A stretch of DNA of 64,000 bases from Marinospirillum alkalitolerans (lineage in GTDB: Bacteria > Pseudomonadota > Gammaproteobacteria > Pseudomonadales > Halomonadaceae). The notes beneath the pieces are model-generated. The model was not told the DNA's origin. It saw only the letters and a list, made by a program, of their open reading frames with translations, and searched no databases. The position numbers and the translations under genes are program-made. The stretch covers positions 558,001 through 622,000 of the forward strand of contig NZ_JBANFI010000001.1 in the NCBI RefSeq assembly GCF_045055655.1. Reading direction: 5' to 3'. Position 1 is the first letter of the stretch, and the number at the start of each line of letters is the position of its first letter. Shown here one piece after another: positions 26,345-34,611 of this stretch.

Positions 26345-27799
26345 GTGACTGACACTAAACTGGATACCTACTTTAACGATTGGCAAGAGCGTGAAACCAC
26401 CGCTGAAGCGATGATTCCGATGATCGGTCGTCTGTACCGCAAGTACAATGTGGTGACTTCTATTTTTGGTCGCGCGCTGGTCAACCGCTCGGTGATTCGC
26501 ATTCTGAAAGACCATCGTTTTGTACGTCAGGTTGAAGGTCAAGAGCTGGATGTGCGTGACACCCATCTGCTGCTCGAAACCCTGCTTAAGCTTCAGCCTG
26601 GTCCGGCGCACGTTGATGTAGGTAAGTTAGCCGCTCAGTATCGCAAGCAAGGTGGCGGCGATATGGAAGCCTTCCTGCAAAAAGAAGTGGCCCCTATTAT
26701 TGGCAAGCATAACGAAGCGGATAAAGGCGGCGAGCCACAAGACGTCGTGCTTTATGGTTTTGGTCGTATCGGCCGTCTTGTTGCTCGTATTCTGGTCGAA
26801 AAGGCCGGTGGTGGCAGTTTGCTGCGCCTGCGTGCGGTGGTCGTGCGTGGCGGTAAAGATGGCGATTTGGAAAAGCGGGCCAGCCTGCTGCGTCGTGATT
26901 CGGTACACGGGCCTTTCAGTGGCACCATCAGCATCGATCATGACAACAAGGCCCTGATAGTCAACGGCAACTATATCCAGTTTATCTATGCCAACTCCCC
27001 TGCTGAGGTGGATTACACCCAGTATGGTATTAAAGATGCGCTGGTGGTTGATAACACCGGTATCTGGCGTGATGAACAGGGCCTGGGTCAACACTTGGCT
27101 TGCCCAGGTGCGGCTCGCGCGCTGCTGACAGCACCAGGTAAGGGCGATATCAAGAATATCGTTTATGGCATTAACCATGGTGAGCTGACCAGCGAAGACA
27201 AGATCATCTCTGCGGCTTCTTGTACTACCAATGCCATCGTGCCGGTGTTGAAGGCGATGAATGATCAGTTTGGCGTTGTCAGTGGTCACGTTGAAACTGT
27301 GCATGCTTACACCAATGACCAGAACCTGATTGATAACTTCCATAAAGGTGATCGCCGTGGCCGTTCGGCACCGCTGAACATGGTCTTGACTGAAACAGGT
27401 GCCGCGAAGGCGGTAGCGAAGGCCTTGCCTGAGTTGGCGGGTAAGCTGACTGGTAATGCGATTCGTGTGCCCACGCCGAATGTGTCGATGGCTATTTTGA
27501 ATCTGACGCTGGAAAAGAACACCGATGTTGAAGCCTTGAATAAATACCTGAGCTGGTCGGCGCTCTACTCGCCAATGCAGAAGCAGATCGACTTTATTGA
27601 CTCAGCTGAAGTGGTCTCTTCTGACTTTGTTGGCAACCGTCATGCAGGGATCGTGGATGGCAAGGCGACCATCGTCAATGGCAAGCAGGTTGTCCTCTAC
27701 GTTTGGTATGACAACGAGTTTGGCTATAGCTGTCAGGTGGTGCGGATTCTGCAAGAAATCGCCAATGTGAAGTTCGCCTACTTCCCAGCAGATCGTTAA
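26345..27799 (+). CDS. gap: Glyceraldehyde-3-phosphate dehydrogenase, long form
   Basis: A 484-residue enzyme converting glyceraldehyde-3-phosphate to 1,3-bisphosphoglycerate with NAD(P). The Rossmann motif YGFGRIGRL begins only near residue 136, because the protein carries an N-terminal extension of about 130 residues. The catalytic Cys293 lies in SAASCTTNAIVPVL, and VHAYTNDQNLIDN and WYDNEFGYSCQVVRIL are intact. This long form is typical of pseudomonads and relatives next to mfd; the extension's role is unknown to me. The GTG at 26345 is chosen because GAGAGG lies six bases before it; earlier in-frame codons would put the start inside the leader. Confidence 0.92.
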   Translation: MTDTKLDTYFNDWQERETTAEAMIPMIGRLYRKYNVVTSIFGRALVNRSVIRILKDHRFVRQVEGQELDVRDTHLLLETLLKLQPGPAHVDVGKLAAQYRKQGGGDMEAFLQKEVAPIIGKHNEADKGGEPQDVVLYGFGRIGRLVARILVEKAGGGSLLRLRAVVVRGGKDGDLEKRASLLRRDSVHGPFSGTISIDHDNKALIVNGNYIQFIYANSPAEVDYTQYGIKDALVVDNTGIWRDEQGLGQHLACPGAARALLTAPGKGDIKNIVYGINHGELTSEDKIISAASCTTNAIVPVLKAMNDQFGVVSGHVETVHAYTNDQNLIDNFHKGDRRGRSAPLNMVLTETGAAKAVAKALPELAGKLTGNAIRVPTPNVSMAILNLTLEKNTDVEALNKYLSWSALYSPMQKQIDFIDSAEVVSSDFVGNRHAGIVDGKATIVNGKQVVLYVWYDNEFGYSCQVVRILQEIANVKFAYFPADR

Positions 27800-27861
27800 G
27801 TTCCGTGATCTGAAGATCAGTCTGGCTGATCTCTGTGCTCAGTCAGATCATAAGAAGTGAT

Positions 27862-27899
27862 AAAGAGTCCTAAGCTTTTGGCTTGGGACTCTTTTTTTT
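27862..27899 (+). terminator. Terminator of gap
   Basis: AAAGAGTCC-TAAGC and GCTTG-GGACTCTTT form a 14-position stem (one G-T pair) around a TTTTG loop, followed by T-run, about 60 bases after the stop. Confidence 0.88.
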
Positions 27900-28138
27900 G
27901 TGTTTGAGATCAACTCGACCCCTTAGTAGTGTAGCCATGTCAGAGGCAGATCTTTATAATGAGCCCTATTTAGGAAAGCTATGGCTGCGTCAAATTGACG
28001 CGCTAAAGAGGCTTTCTTATGGCATGAATTGAGTCTCTGCTGATCAGGGGGATGGGTCAGCAGAGCAGTAGCATTTTTAGATGTAACCTTAGCAAGCTAT
28101 CAACTTGTGTCTTTTAATTTGGTGATTGGGCGAGACCT
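27900..28138 (+). promoter_or_regulatory. nqr upstream region with promoter and dyad
   Basis: This is the control region of the nqr operon; with the gap terminator and short flanks it makes up the 339-base gene-free gap. A perfect -10 box TATAAT (27955-27960) is preceded at 17 bases by TAGCCA (27932-27937), a weak -35. Start would be near 27967. Twenty bases further lies the perfect dyad GCGTCAA-A-TTGACGC (27987-28001), in the leader of about 170 bases. The nqrA ribosome site is weak. No small frame or RNA gene was recognised. Confidence 0.45.
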
Positions 28139-29500
28139 ATGATTAAAATCAAGCAAGGCCTTGATCTACCCATCGCCGGCGCACCCAGCCAAACCATCTC
28201 TGATGGCAAGGCCGTGCGTTCAGTCGCTGTACTGGGACCTGACTATGTTGGCATGAAGCCAACTATGGCAGTTGCCGTCGGTGACGAGGTGAAATTGGGC
28301 CAGATCCTTTTTACAGATAAGAAAAATCCCGGTGTGCACTACACGGCTCCGGCAGCAGGTAAGGTGAGCGCGATTCATCGTGGCGAGCGTCGAGCCTTGC
28401 AGTCGGTCGTGATTGATGTCAGCGAGCAAGAAGAAGCTGTGCAGTTTACAGCCTATCCTGAAGCGCAGCTGGATCAACTCAGTCGTGAGCAGGTTCAAAA
28501 TCAGCTGGTCGAATCCGGCTTATGGACTGCACTGCGTACCCGGCCTTTTAGCCGTGTTCCTGCCTTGGATGCTCAGCCGAGCTCCATCTTTGTCACCGCC
28601 ATCGATACACACCCCCTGGCAGCCGATCCAAGCATCGTGATTGCCGAGCAAAAAGAAGCTTTTCTGGCTGGTTTGAAGGTGGTGAGCCGCCTGACCGAAG
28701 GCAAGGTTTTTATTTGCAAACAAGCTGGTGCCAATATCCCCGTGATTTCTGGCGGTCAGTTTGAAGTGGCAGAATTTGCTGGTGTGCACCCTGCGGGTCT
28801 GGTAGGCACGCATATCCATTTCCTTGATCCTGTCAGCGCCAAGAAGCAGGTCTGGCACTTGGGTTATCAAGAAGTGATCGCCTTTGGTCAGCTCTTCTTA
28901 AGTGGTCAGCTGAATCCTCAGCGTGTGATCGCGTTGGGTGGTCCGCTGGTGCAAGAGCCACGTTTGGTGCGCACGCGTTTGGGCGCAGACTTAAATGCCC
29001 TGCTCGCAGGCGAGGTGAACAGCCAGCTGCCAGCACAGGTGATTTCGGGCTCTGTTTTCAGTGGTTTTAAAGCGGATGGCCCTCTGGCCTATCTGGGACG
29101 CTACCATAATCAGGTCTCTGTGCTGCAAGAAGGCAGTCAGCGTCACTTTATTGGTTGGCTCTCTCCAGGTTTACCCGGCAGCAACCGCCATTCTGTGATG
29201 GGAATTTACCTGTCTAGCTTCTTCGGTCTGGGCAAGCGCTTTGCACCCACGACTTCTACCAATGGTTCTGAGCGTGCAATGGTCCCTGTTGGGAACTATG
29301 AGCGCGTTATGCCGCTGGATATCCTGCCGACCCAACTGCTGCGTTCTTTGATCGTTGGCGATGTTGAAGTGTCGATGCAGCTGGGCTGCTTAGAACTCGA
29401 TGAAGAAGACTTGGCGCTGTGCACCTATGTGTGTCCAGGTAAATATGAATACGGTCCGATCTTGCGTGATATGTTGACGCTGATCGAGAAAGAGGGCTAA
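28139..29500 (+). CDS. nqrA: Na+-NQR subunit A
   Basis: A 453-residue cytoplasmic-side subunit of the sodium-pumping NADH:quinone oxidoreductase. It begins MIKIKQGLDLPIAGAPSQ, the family start, and includes the SLBB/RnfC-like core (GVHYTAPAAGKVSAIHRGERR and the HPAGLVGTHIHFLDPV region). In studied complexes NqrA takes part in quinone binding. It is the first gene of the nqrABCDEF operon; nqrB follows after five bases. No redox cofactor is expected in this subunit. The weak ribosome site suggests modest initiation or control in the leader. Confidence 0.97.
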   Translation: MIKIKQGLDLPIAGAPSQTISDGKAVRSVAVLGPDYVGMKPTMAVAVGDEVKLGQILFTDKKNPGVHYTAPAAGKVSAIHRGERRALQSVVIDVSEQEEAVQFTAYPEAQLDQLSREQVQNQLVESGLWTALRTRPFSRVPALDAQPSSIFVTAIDTHPLAADPSIVIAEQKEAFLAGLKVVSRLTEGKVFICKQAGANIPVISGGQFEVAEFAGVHPAGLVGTHIHFLDPVSAKKQVWHLGYQEVIAFGQLFLSGQLNPQRVIALGGPLVQEPRLVRTRLGADLNALLAGEVNSQLPAQVISGSVFSGFKADGPLAYLGRYHNQVSVLQEGSQRHFIGWLSPGLPGSNRHSVMGIYLSSFFGLGKRFAPTTSTNGSERAMVPVGNYERVMPLDILPTQLLRSLIVGDVEVSMQLGCLELDEEDLALCTYVCPGKYEYGPILRDMLTLIEKEG

Positions 29501-29505
29501 GACAA

Positions 29506-30711
29506 ATGAGTATCCGTAAACTCTTGGATTCCATGGAGCCTCACTTTCATAAAGGCGGTAAATATGAAAAGTGGTACGCGCTCTATGAAGCCGTCGATAC
29601 GATTTTCTATACGCCACCCAGTGTTGCGAAAACCTCTGCCTTCATCCGTGACGGTGTCGATCTCAAGCGCATCATGATCACCGTGTGGATGTGTACCTTC
29701 CCGGCAATGTTCTTTGGCATGTGGAATGCGGGCTATCACGCTAACAGCGCTATTGATGCTGGTTTTGGCTCTTTAGGTGGCCTGCGTGAAAGCTTTGTTG
29801 TGCTGCTGGGGGCCAGTAACTATGACCCAACCAGCGTCTGGGATAACCTCGTCCACGGCGCAACCTACTTTATTCCTATCTATGCCGTGACCTTTATTGT
29901 CGGTGGCTTCTGGGAAGTGCTGTTTGCGATGCGTCGCGGTCATGAAGTGAACGAAGGCTTCTTCGTCACTTCTGTGCTTTTCGCCTTGATTCTGCCCGCC
30001 ACCATTCCTTTATGGCAGGTGGCACTGGGGATTACCTTCGGTGTGGTCATCGGTAAGGAAATCTTTGGTGGTACAGGTAAAAACTTCCTCAACCCTGCGC
30101 TGACAGGTCGTGCCTTCCTCTACTTTGCTTACCCAGCTGAAATCTCGGGTGATGCGGTGTGGGTTGCTGCTGATGGTTACACTGGTGCAACCGCCCTGTC
30201 TGTGGCCTATCAAAGTGGCATGACCGAGTTGCAACAGCAGCTGAGCTGGTGGGATGCTTTTGTTGGCATTATGCCTGGCTCGGTCGGTGAAACCTCCACG
30301 CTGGCAATCTTTATCGGTGGTGCGGTGCTCTTGCTGACCCGTGTGGCCTCGTGGCGCATTATGGCTGGTGTTATGCTGGGGATGGTGGCGACGTCAACCC
30401 TGTTCAACCTGATCGGTTCTGAAACCAACGCGATGTTTGATATGCCTTGGTACTGGCACTTGGTGGTCGGTGGCTTTGCCTTCGGTATGGTCTTTATGGC
30501 GACTGACCCTGTCTCTGCCTCAATGACCAACCAAGGTAAGCTGGTCTTTGGTGCGTTGATTGGCATCATGACGGTCTTGATTCGGGTGATCAACCCAGCC
30601 TTCCCAGAAGGGATTATGCTGGCGATCCTCTTTGCTAACCTCTTTGCCCCGCTGATTGATACGATGGTGGTTAAGGCGAATATCAAGCGGAGGGTTTTAC
30701 GTCATGTCTAA
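29506..30711 (+). CDS. nqrB: Na+-NQR subunit B (FMN- and riboflavin-bearing)
   Basis: A 401-residue membrane subunit with about ten helices. The covalent-FMN threonine lies in DGYTGATALSVAY, matching the S/TGAT site modified by the flavin transferase ApbE. The N-terminus MSIRKLLDSMEPHFHKGGKYEKWYALYEA is typical. NqrB forms part of the sodium channel and binds riboflavin and quinone in known structures. Its end overlaps the nqrC start by eight bases. Confidence 0.97.
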   Translation: MSIRKLLDSMEPHFHKGGKYEKWYALYEAVDTIFYTPPSVAKTSAFIRDGVDLKRIMITVWMCTFPAMFFGMWNAGYHANSAIDAGFGSLGGLRESFVVLLGASNYDPTSVWDNLVHGATYFIPIYAVTFIVGGFWEVLFAMRRGHEVNEGFFVTSVLFALILPATIPLWQVALGITFGVVIGKEIFGGTGKNFLNPALTGRAFLYFAYPAEISGDAVWVAADGYTGATALSVAYQSGMTELQQQLSWWDAFVGIMPGSVGETSTLAIFIGGAVLLLTRVASWRIMAGVMLGMVATSTLFNLIGSETNAMFDMPWYWHLVVGGFAFGMVFMATDPVSASMTNQGKLVFGALIGIMTVLIRVINPAFPEGIMLAILFANLFAPLIDTMVVKANIKRRVLRHV

Positions 30712-31459
30712 AAGTAATGACTCCATGAAGAAAACACTGACAGTGGCCTTTTTGCTCTGTCTGGTGTGTTCGATCATTGTTTCTGGTGCTGCTGTGGCGC
30801 TTAAACCGCTGCAAGAGCGTAACCAAGAGCACGATCGTCGTTCTAATATTCTGGTGGCGGCTGGTTTGATTCAGCCCCGCGAAGCGACTTTTGAGCGTGT
30901 TGATGAGCTGTTCAGTCAGATGCATATTCGTGTTGTTGATCTGCGTACAGGTCAGTACACGGATGCTGTCTCTCCTGAGCAGTTTGACCAGTTGCGTGCT
31001 GCCAGCGATCCGCAGATGTCTTCTGCACTAGCGCAAGACCCAGCGGGCATTCGTCGTCTGGAGCACTATGGTCTGGTGTATCTGGTCGGTGATGTGGATC
31101 ATCCTGAGCGGATTATTCTGCCTGTGCGTGGCTCTGGCCTGTGGTCCACACTGCATGGCTTCCTGGCACTGGAAGGGGATGGCAACACCATCGCTGGTTT
31201 GGGCTTCTATCAGCATGCCGAAACACCCGGTCTCGGTGGCGAGGTGGATAACCCCAACTGGAAGGCCCAGTGGCCTGGTAAGCAGGTTTTTGCTTCCGGC
31301 ACCTTAGAGCCGCGTCTTGGCTTGGCCTCTAACCCAAACCCTGATTATGAAGTCGACACGCTCGCCGGTGCTACTTTGACCGCGCGTGGTGTGACCAATC
31401 TACTGCGTTTCTGGGTTGGTGAGCAGGGCTACGGTCCTTTCCTGGCTCAATTCCAGTAG
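30704..31459 (+). CDS. nqrC: Na+-NQR subunit C (FMN-bearing)
   Basis: A 251-residue protein with an N-terminal membrane helix (KKTLTVAFLLCLVCSIIVSG) and a periplasmic FMN-binding domain. The covalent-flavin motif is TLAGATLTARGVT near the C-terminus. GFYQHAETPGLGGEVDNPNWKAQWPGK is also conserved. The ATG at 30704 has GGAGGG nine bases before it and is preferred over an upstream codon that would add 16 residues inside nqrB. Confidence 0.96.
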   Translation: MSKSNDSMKKTLTVAFLLCLVCSIIVSGAAVALKPLQERNQEHDRRSNILVAAGLIQPREATFERVDELFSQMHIRVVDLRTGQYTDAVSPEQFDQLRAASDPQMSSALAQDPAGIRRLEHYGLVYLVGDVDHPERIILPVRGSGLWSTLHGFLALEGDGNTIAGLGFYQHAETPGLGGEVDNPNWKAQWPGKQVFASGTLEPRLGLASNPNPDYEVDTLAGATLTARGVTNLLRFWVGEQGYGPFLAQFQ

Positions 31460-31471
31460 GGAGAAAACACT

Positions 31472-32140
31472 ATGGCAACTGAAACACCAAAAACAGTTCT
31501 GATTAACCCAGTGTTTAAGAACAACCCCATTGCCTTACAGGTTCTGGGTGTGTGTTCAGCACTGGCGGTCACCACCAGCATGAATGTGGCGGTGGTGATG
31601 ACCTTGGCGGTGATCTTTGTGACCGCCTTTTCTAACCTTTTTGTCTCGCTGATCCGTAACCATATCCCCAACAGCATTCGTATCATCGTGCAGATGACGA
31701 TTATTGCCTCGTTGGTGATCTTGGTGGATCAGGTACTGAAGGCCTTTGCTTATGATATCAGTCGTCAGCTCTCGGTTTTCGTGGGCCTGATCATCACCAA
31801 CTGTATCGTTATGGGTCGTGCTGAAGCCTATGCGATGAAAAACGGCCCACGCATGAGCTTTATTGACGGTATCGGTAATGGTATCGGCTATGGCGTGGTG
31901 CTGCTGATTGTGGGCTTCTTCCGTGAACTCTTTGGCGCCGGTAGCCTGTTTGGCTTCCAGATCCTTGAGCTGGCAAAAGACGGTGGTTGGTATGTTGCCA
32001 ACGGTATGCTGCTGCTGCCTCCTTCTGCCTTCTTTATCATTGGTCTGCTGATCTGGGCGATTCGTTCTTGGTATCCTGAGCAGAACGAAGATCCTGAGTT
32101 CAAGATCACGCACAACACTAAGCCTGAAGGAGCGATGTAA
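31472..32140 (+). CDS. nqrD: Na+-NQR subunit D
   Basis: A 222-residue protein with six membrane helices, from the NqrD/RnfE family. It contains LGVCSALAVTTSMNVAVVM with one conserved cysteine and LIITNCIVMGRAEAYA with another. In known structures these cysteines in NqrD and NqrE ligate an intramembrane 2Fe-2S cluster between the two subunits. Ribosome site GGGAGA. nqrE starts three bases after its stop. Confidence 0.96.
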   Translation: MATETPKTVLINPVFKNNPIALQVLGVCSALAVTTSMNVAVVMTLAVIFVTAFSNLFVSLIRNHIPNSIRIIVQMTIIASLVILVDQVLKAFAYDISRQLSVFVGLIITNCIVMGRAEAYAMKNGPRMSFIDGIGNGIGYGVVLLIVGFFRELFGAGSLFGFQILELAKDGGWYVANGMLLLPPSAFFIIGLLIWAIRSWYPEQNEDPEFKITHNTKPEGAM

Positions 32141-32143
32141 GCC

Positions 32144-32764
32144 ATGTTTGAACACTATTTATCGCTGTTTATCTCAGCTGTGTTCGTTGAGAACATGGCT
32201 CTGGCCTTCTTCTTGGGGATGTGTACCTTCCTGGCGGTATCGAAGAAGGTTGATGCGGCCTTTGGTTTAGGGATCGCGGTTGTGGTGGTGCTGAGCATCA
32301 CTGTGCCGGTGAACAACCTGATCTACAACGGCCTGCTGCGCGAAGGTGCCTTAGCGTGGACTGGCATTGCTGGTGCTGAGAATATCGATCTGTCCTTCCT
32401 CGGTCTGCTGAGCTATATCGGCGTGATCGCGGCGATGGTCCAGATTCTGGAAATGTTCCTCGATAAATATGTGCCTGCGCTGTACAACGCTTTGGGTGTT
32501 TTCCTGCCGCTGATTACCGTGAACTGTGCCATCTTAGGTGCGTCCTTGTTCATGGTTGAGCGGGATTACAATCTGGGTGAATCTGTCGTCTATGGTGCCG
32601 GTGCGGGTGTCGGCTGGGCCTTAGCGATTGTGGCCTTGGCAGGTATTCGTGAAAAGCTCAAGTACAGTGATGTGCCTGCAGGTCTGCAAGGCCTGGGCAT
32701 CACCTTTATTGTGGTGGGACTGATGTCTCTGGGCTTTATGTCTTTCTCTGGCGTGCAGCTGTAA
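32144..32764 (+). CDS. nqrE: Na+-NQR subunit E
   Basis: A 206-residue protein with six membrane helices, the inverted-topology homologue of NqrD. Signature stretches are FVENMALAFFLGMCTFLAVSKK and LITVNCAILGASLFMVERDY, each with a conserved cysteine for the shared iron-sulfur cluster. Standard length. nqrF follows after 29 bases. Confidence 0.97.
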   Translation: MFEHYLSLFISAVFVENMALAFFLGMCTFLAVSKKVDAAFGLGIAVVVVLSITVPVNNLIYNGLLREGALAWTGIAGAENIDLSFLGLLSYIGVIAAMVQILEMFLDKYVPALYNALGVFLPLITVNCAILGASLFMVERDYNLGESVVYGAGAGVGWALAIVALAGIREKLKYSDVPAGLQGLGITFIVVGLMSLGFMSFSGVQL

Positions 32765-32793
32765 GCCGCCGATGAATAGCTGAGGAAAATACT

Positions 32794-34029
32794 ATGATTG
32801 ACTCAACGATCATTCTGTTGGGCGTGGTCATGTTTACCATCATCGTTGTGAGTCTGGTGATGGTGATTCTGGCTGCCCGCAGTAAGCTCGTGAGCTCAGG
32901 CGATGTCACCATTGAAATCAATGGCGATCCTGAGCATACGATCACCACCGCGGCCGGCGGTAAGCTGCTAACGACTCTGGCAGCCAATGGCATCTTCTTA
33001 TCCTCTGCCTGTGGTGGCGGTGGTTCTTGCGCTCAGTGTACTTGTAAGGTGCTGGAAGGTGGTGGCTCGATTCTGCCAACGGAAGAATCTGCCTTTACCA
33101 TGCGTGAGAAGAAAGAAGGCTGGCGTTTATCCTGCCAGGTCCCTGTGAAGCAGGATATGAAGATCGAAGTAGATGAAGAAGTCTTTGGTGTGAAGAAGTG
33201 GACCTGCGAGGTGGTTTCTAACCCCAACGTTGCCACCTTCATCAAAGAGCTGACACTGAAGCTGCCAGAAGGCGAGAATGTTGAATTCCGTGCTGGTGGT
33301 TATGTGCAGCTTGAGTGCCCTCCACATGAAGTGCACTACAAGGATTTCGATATCCAGGAAGAGTATCACCCCGACTGGGATAAGTTTAATATCTGGAAGT
33401 ATGTCTCCAAGGTCACTGAGCCGACGATTCGTGCTTACTCTATGGCGAACTACCCAGAAGAGCGCGGTTTAGTGAAGTTCAATATTCGTATTGCAACACC
33501 GCCTCCTGGCCGTGATGATCTGTCACCTGGCATCATGTCTTCGTATGTCTTCAGCCTCAAGCCTGGCGATAAGATCGACGTGTATGGACCCTTCGGTGAG
33601 TTCTTCGCGAAGGATACGGATAACGAGATGGTCTTTGTTGGCGGTGGTGCGGGTATGGCACCAATGCGCTCGCATATCTTCGATCAGCTCAAGCGCCTGA
33701 AATCAACGCGTAAGATCAGCTTCTGGTATGGTGCTCGCTCACTGCGTGAAGCCTTCTATGTTGAAGAGTTTGATCAGCTGGCTAAAGAGAACCCCAACTT
33801 CACTTGGCACTTGGCACTGTCTGATCCTCTGCCTGAGGATAACTGGACAGGACCAACCGGGTTTATTCACAATGTTCTTTACGAGAACTACCTGAAGGAC
33901 CATGCTGCGCCTGAAGATTGTGAGTTCTATATGTGCGGGCCTCCCATGATGAACGCAGCGGTAGTCAAGCTGCTGCAAGATATGGGTGTCGAACCTGAAA
34001 ACATCCTGCTTGATGACTTTGGTGGTTAA
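32794..34029 (+). CDS. nqrF: Na+-NQR subunit F, NADH-oxidising
   Basis: A 411-residue protein with one N-terminal membrane helix (IILLGVVMFTIIVVSLVMVIL). The ferredoxin domain binds 2Fe-2S through Cys73, Cys79, Cys82 and Cys114 (SACGGGGSCAQC). The FAD domain has RAYSMANYPEE, and the NADH domain has FVGGGAGMAPMRSHI and FYMCGPPMM. It accepts electrons from NADH and starts the chain through the complex. It is the last gene of the operon before a terminator. Confidence 0.97.
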   Translation: MIDSTIILLGVVMFTIIVVSLVMVILAARSKLVSSGDVTIEINGDPEHTITTAAGGKLLTTLAANGIFLSSACGGGGSCAQCTCKVLEGGGSILPTEESAFTMREKKEGWRLSCQVPVKQDMKIEVDEEVFGVKKWTCEVVSNPNVATFIKELTLKLPEGENVEFRAGGYVQLECPPHEVHYKDFDIQEEYHPDWDKFNIWKYVSKVTEPTIRAYSMANYPEERGLVKFNIRIATPPPGRDDLSPGIMSSYVFSLKPGDKIDVYGPFGEFFAKDTDNEMVFVGGGAGMAPMRSHIFDQLKRLKSTRKISFWYGARSLREAFYVEEFDQLAKENPNFTWHLALSDPLPEDNWTGPTGFIHNVLYENYLKDHAAPEDCEFYMCGPPMMNAAVVKLLQDMGVEPENILLDDFGG

Positions 34030-34090
34030 GTCTCCTGTGGCGATCGCTTCAGTAATCGGCTCGGTTTTAGAGCAAGAACTCTAAGCCATG

Positions 34091-34126
34091 AAGGGTTGTC
34101 TCAGAAAGAGGCAGCCCTTCTTTGTT
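34091..34126 (+). terminator. Terminator of the nqr operon
   Basis: AAGGGTTGTCTC and GAGGCAGCCCTT form a 12-position stem (two G-T pairs) around AGAAA, followed by CTTTGTTT, about 60 bases after nqrF. Confidence 0.75.
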
Positions 34127-34237
34127 TCAGAACTTGCGTCATCCGCTGCGAGCAGCCAAGATTTTGATCAGACACGCTTCTGAGATGAAAGGCCAGTATT
34201 GTGAAAGGCTATTGACGCTAAAAAGTCGGAGAAGAAG

Positions 34238-34471
34238 ATGCAAACTTTTATACTCACCCTCGCCGTTCTGGCAACGATTATCATCATTATGTCTGTTGGG
34301 GTGTTAATGGGACGTAAGCCAATTGCGGGTTCATGCGGTGGCATGAGTGCGCTGGGTATGGATACAGAGTGTGATATTTGTGGCGGTAATCAAGACATCT
34401 GTGAAACAGAGCAACAAAAACAGCGTGCCCAGCTGGCAGCACCACTGGCTTATGATGCAACAAAAAAATAG
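34238..34471 (+). CDS. nqrM: NqrM, Na+-NQR maturation factor
   Basis: A 77-residue protein with an N-terminal membrane helix (LAVLATIIIIMSVGVLMG) and four cysteines, Cys33, Cys45, Cys48 and Cys55 (GSCGGM, CDICGG, DIC). These cysteines are the hallmark of NqrM, which is required to mature the complex and is thought to deliver iron to the cysteines between NqrD and NqrE. It lies after the nqr terminator, about 200 bases from nqrF. The flavin transferase gene apbE, commonly between nqrF and nqrM, is not here. Confidence 0.93.
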   Translation: MQTFILTLAVLATIIIIMSVGVLMGRKPIAGSCGGMSALGMDTECDICGGNQDICETEQQKQRAQLAAPLAYDATKK

Positions 34472-34611
34472 CACCTCTGCCTGAGCGTGGCTGACCAAAG
34501 CCTTATTGCTTTTTGGTGACTGGTCAGTCAAGCTGCCGGACCATCGATCTGCAAGCATCAGATCTTTAAGTATGGGGTGTGCGAGAATCAAGATCACAAG
34601 GGGAAGTCTGC

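Noticed and set aside
34030..34237. Possible remnant of apbE between nqrF and nqrM
   Set aside because: No frame with flavin transferase motifs could be read; only a terminator and leader sequence are present.
34464..34550. Possible terminator after nqrM (GACCAAAGCC with GCTTTTTGGT and nearby GACTGGTCAGTC)
   Set aside because: The pairing is broken and no T-run follows the stem.
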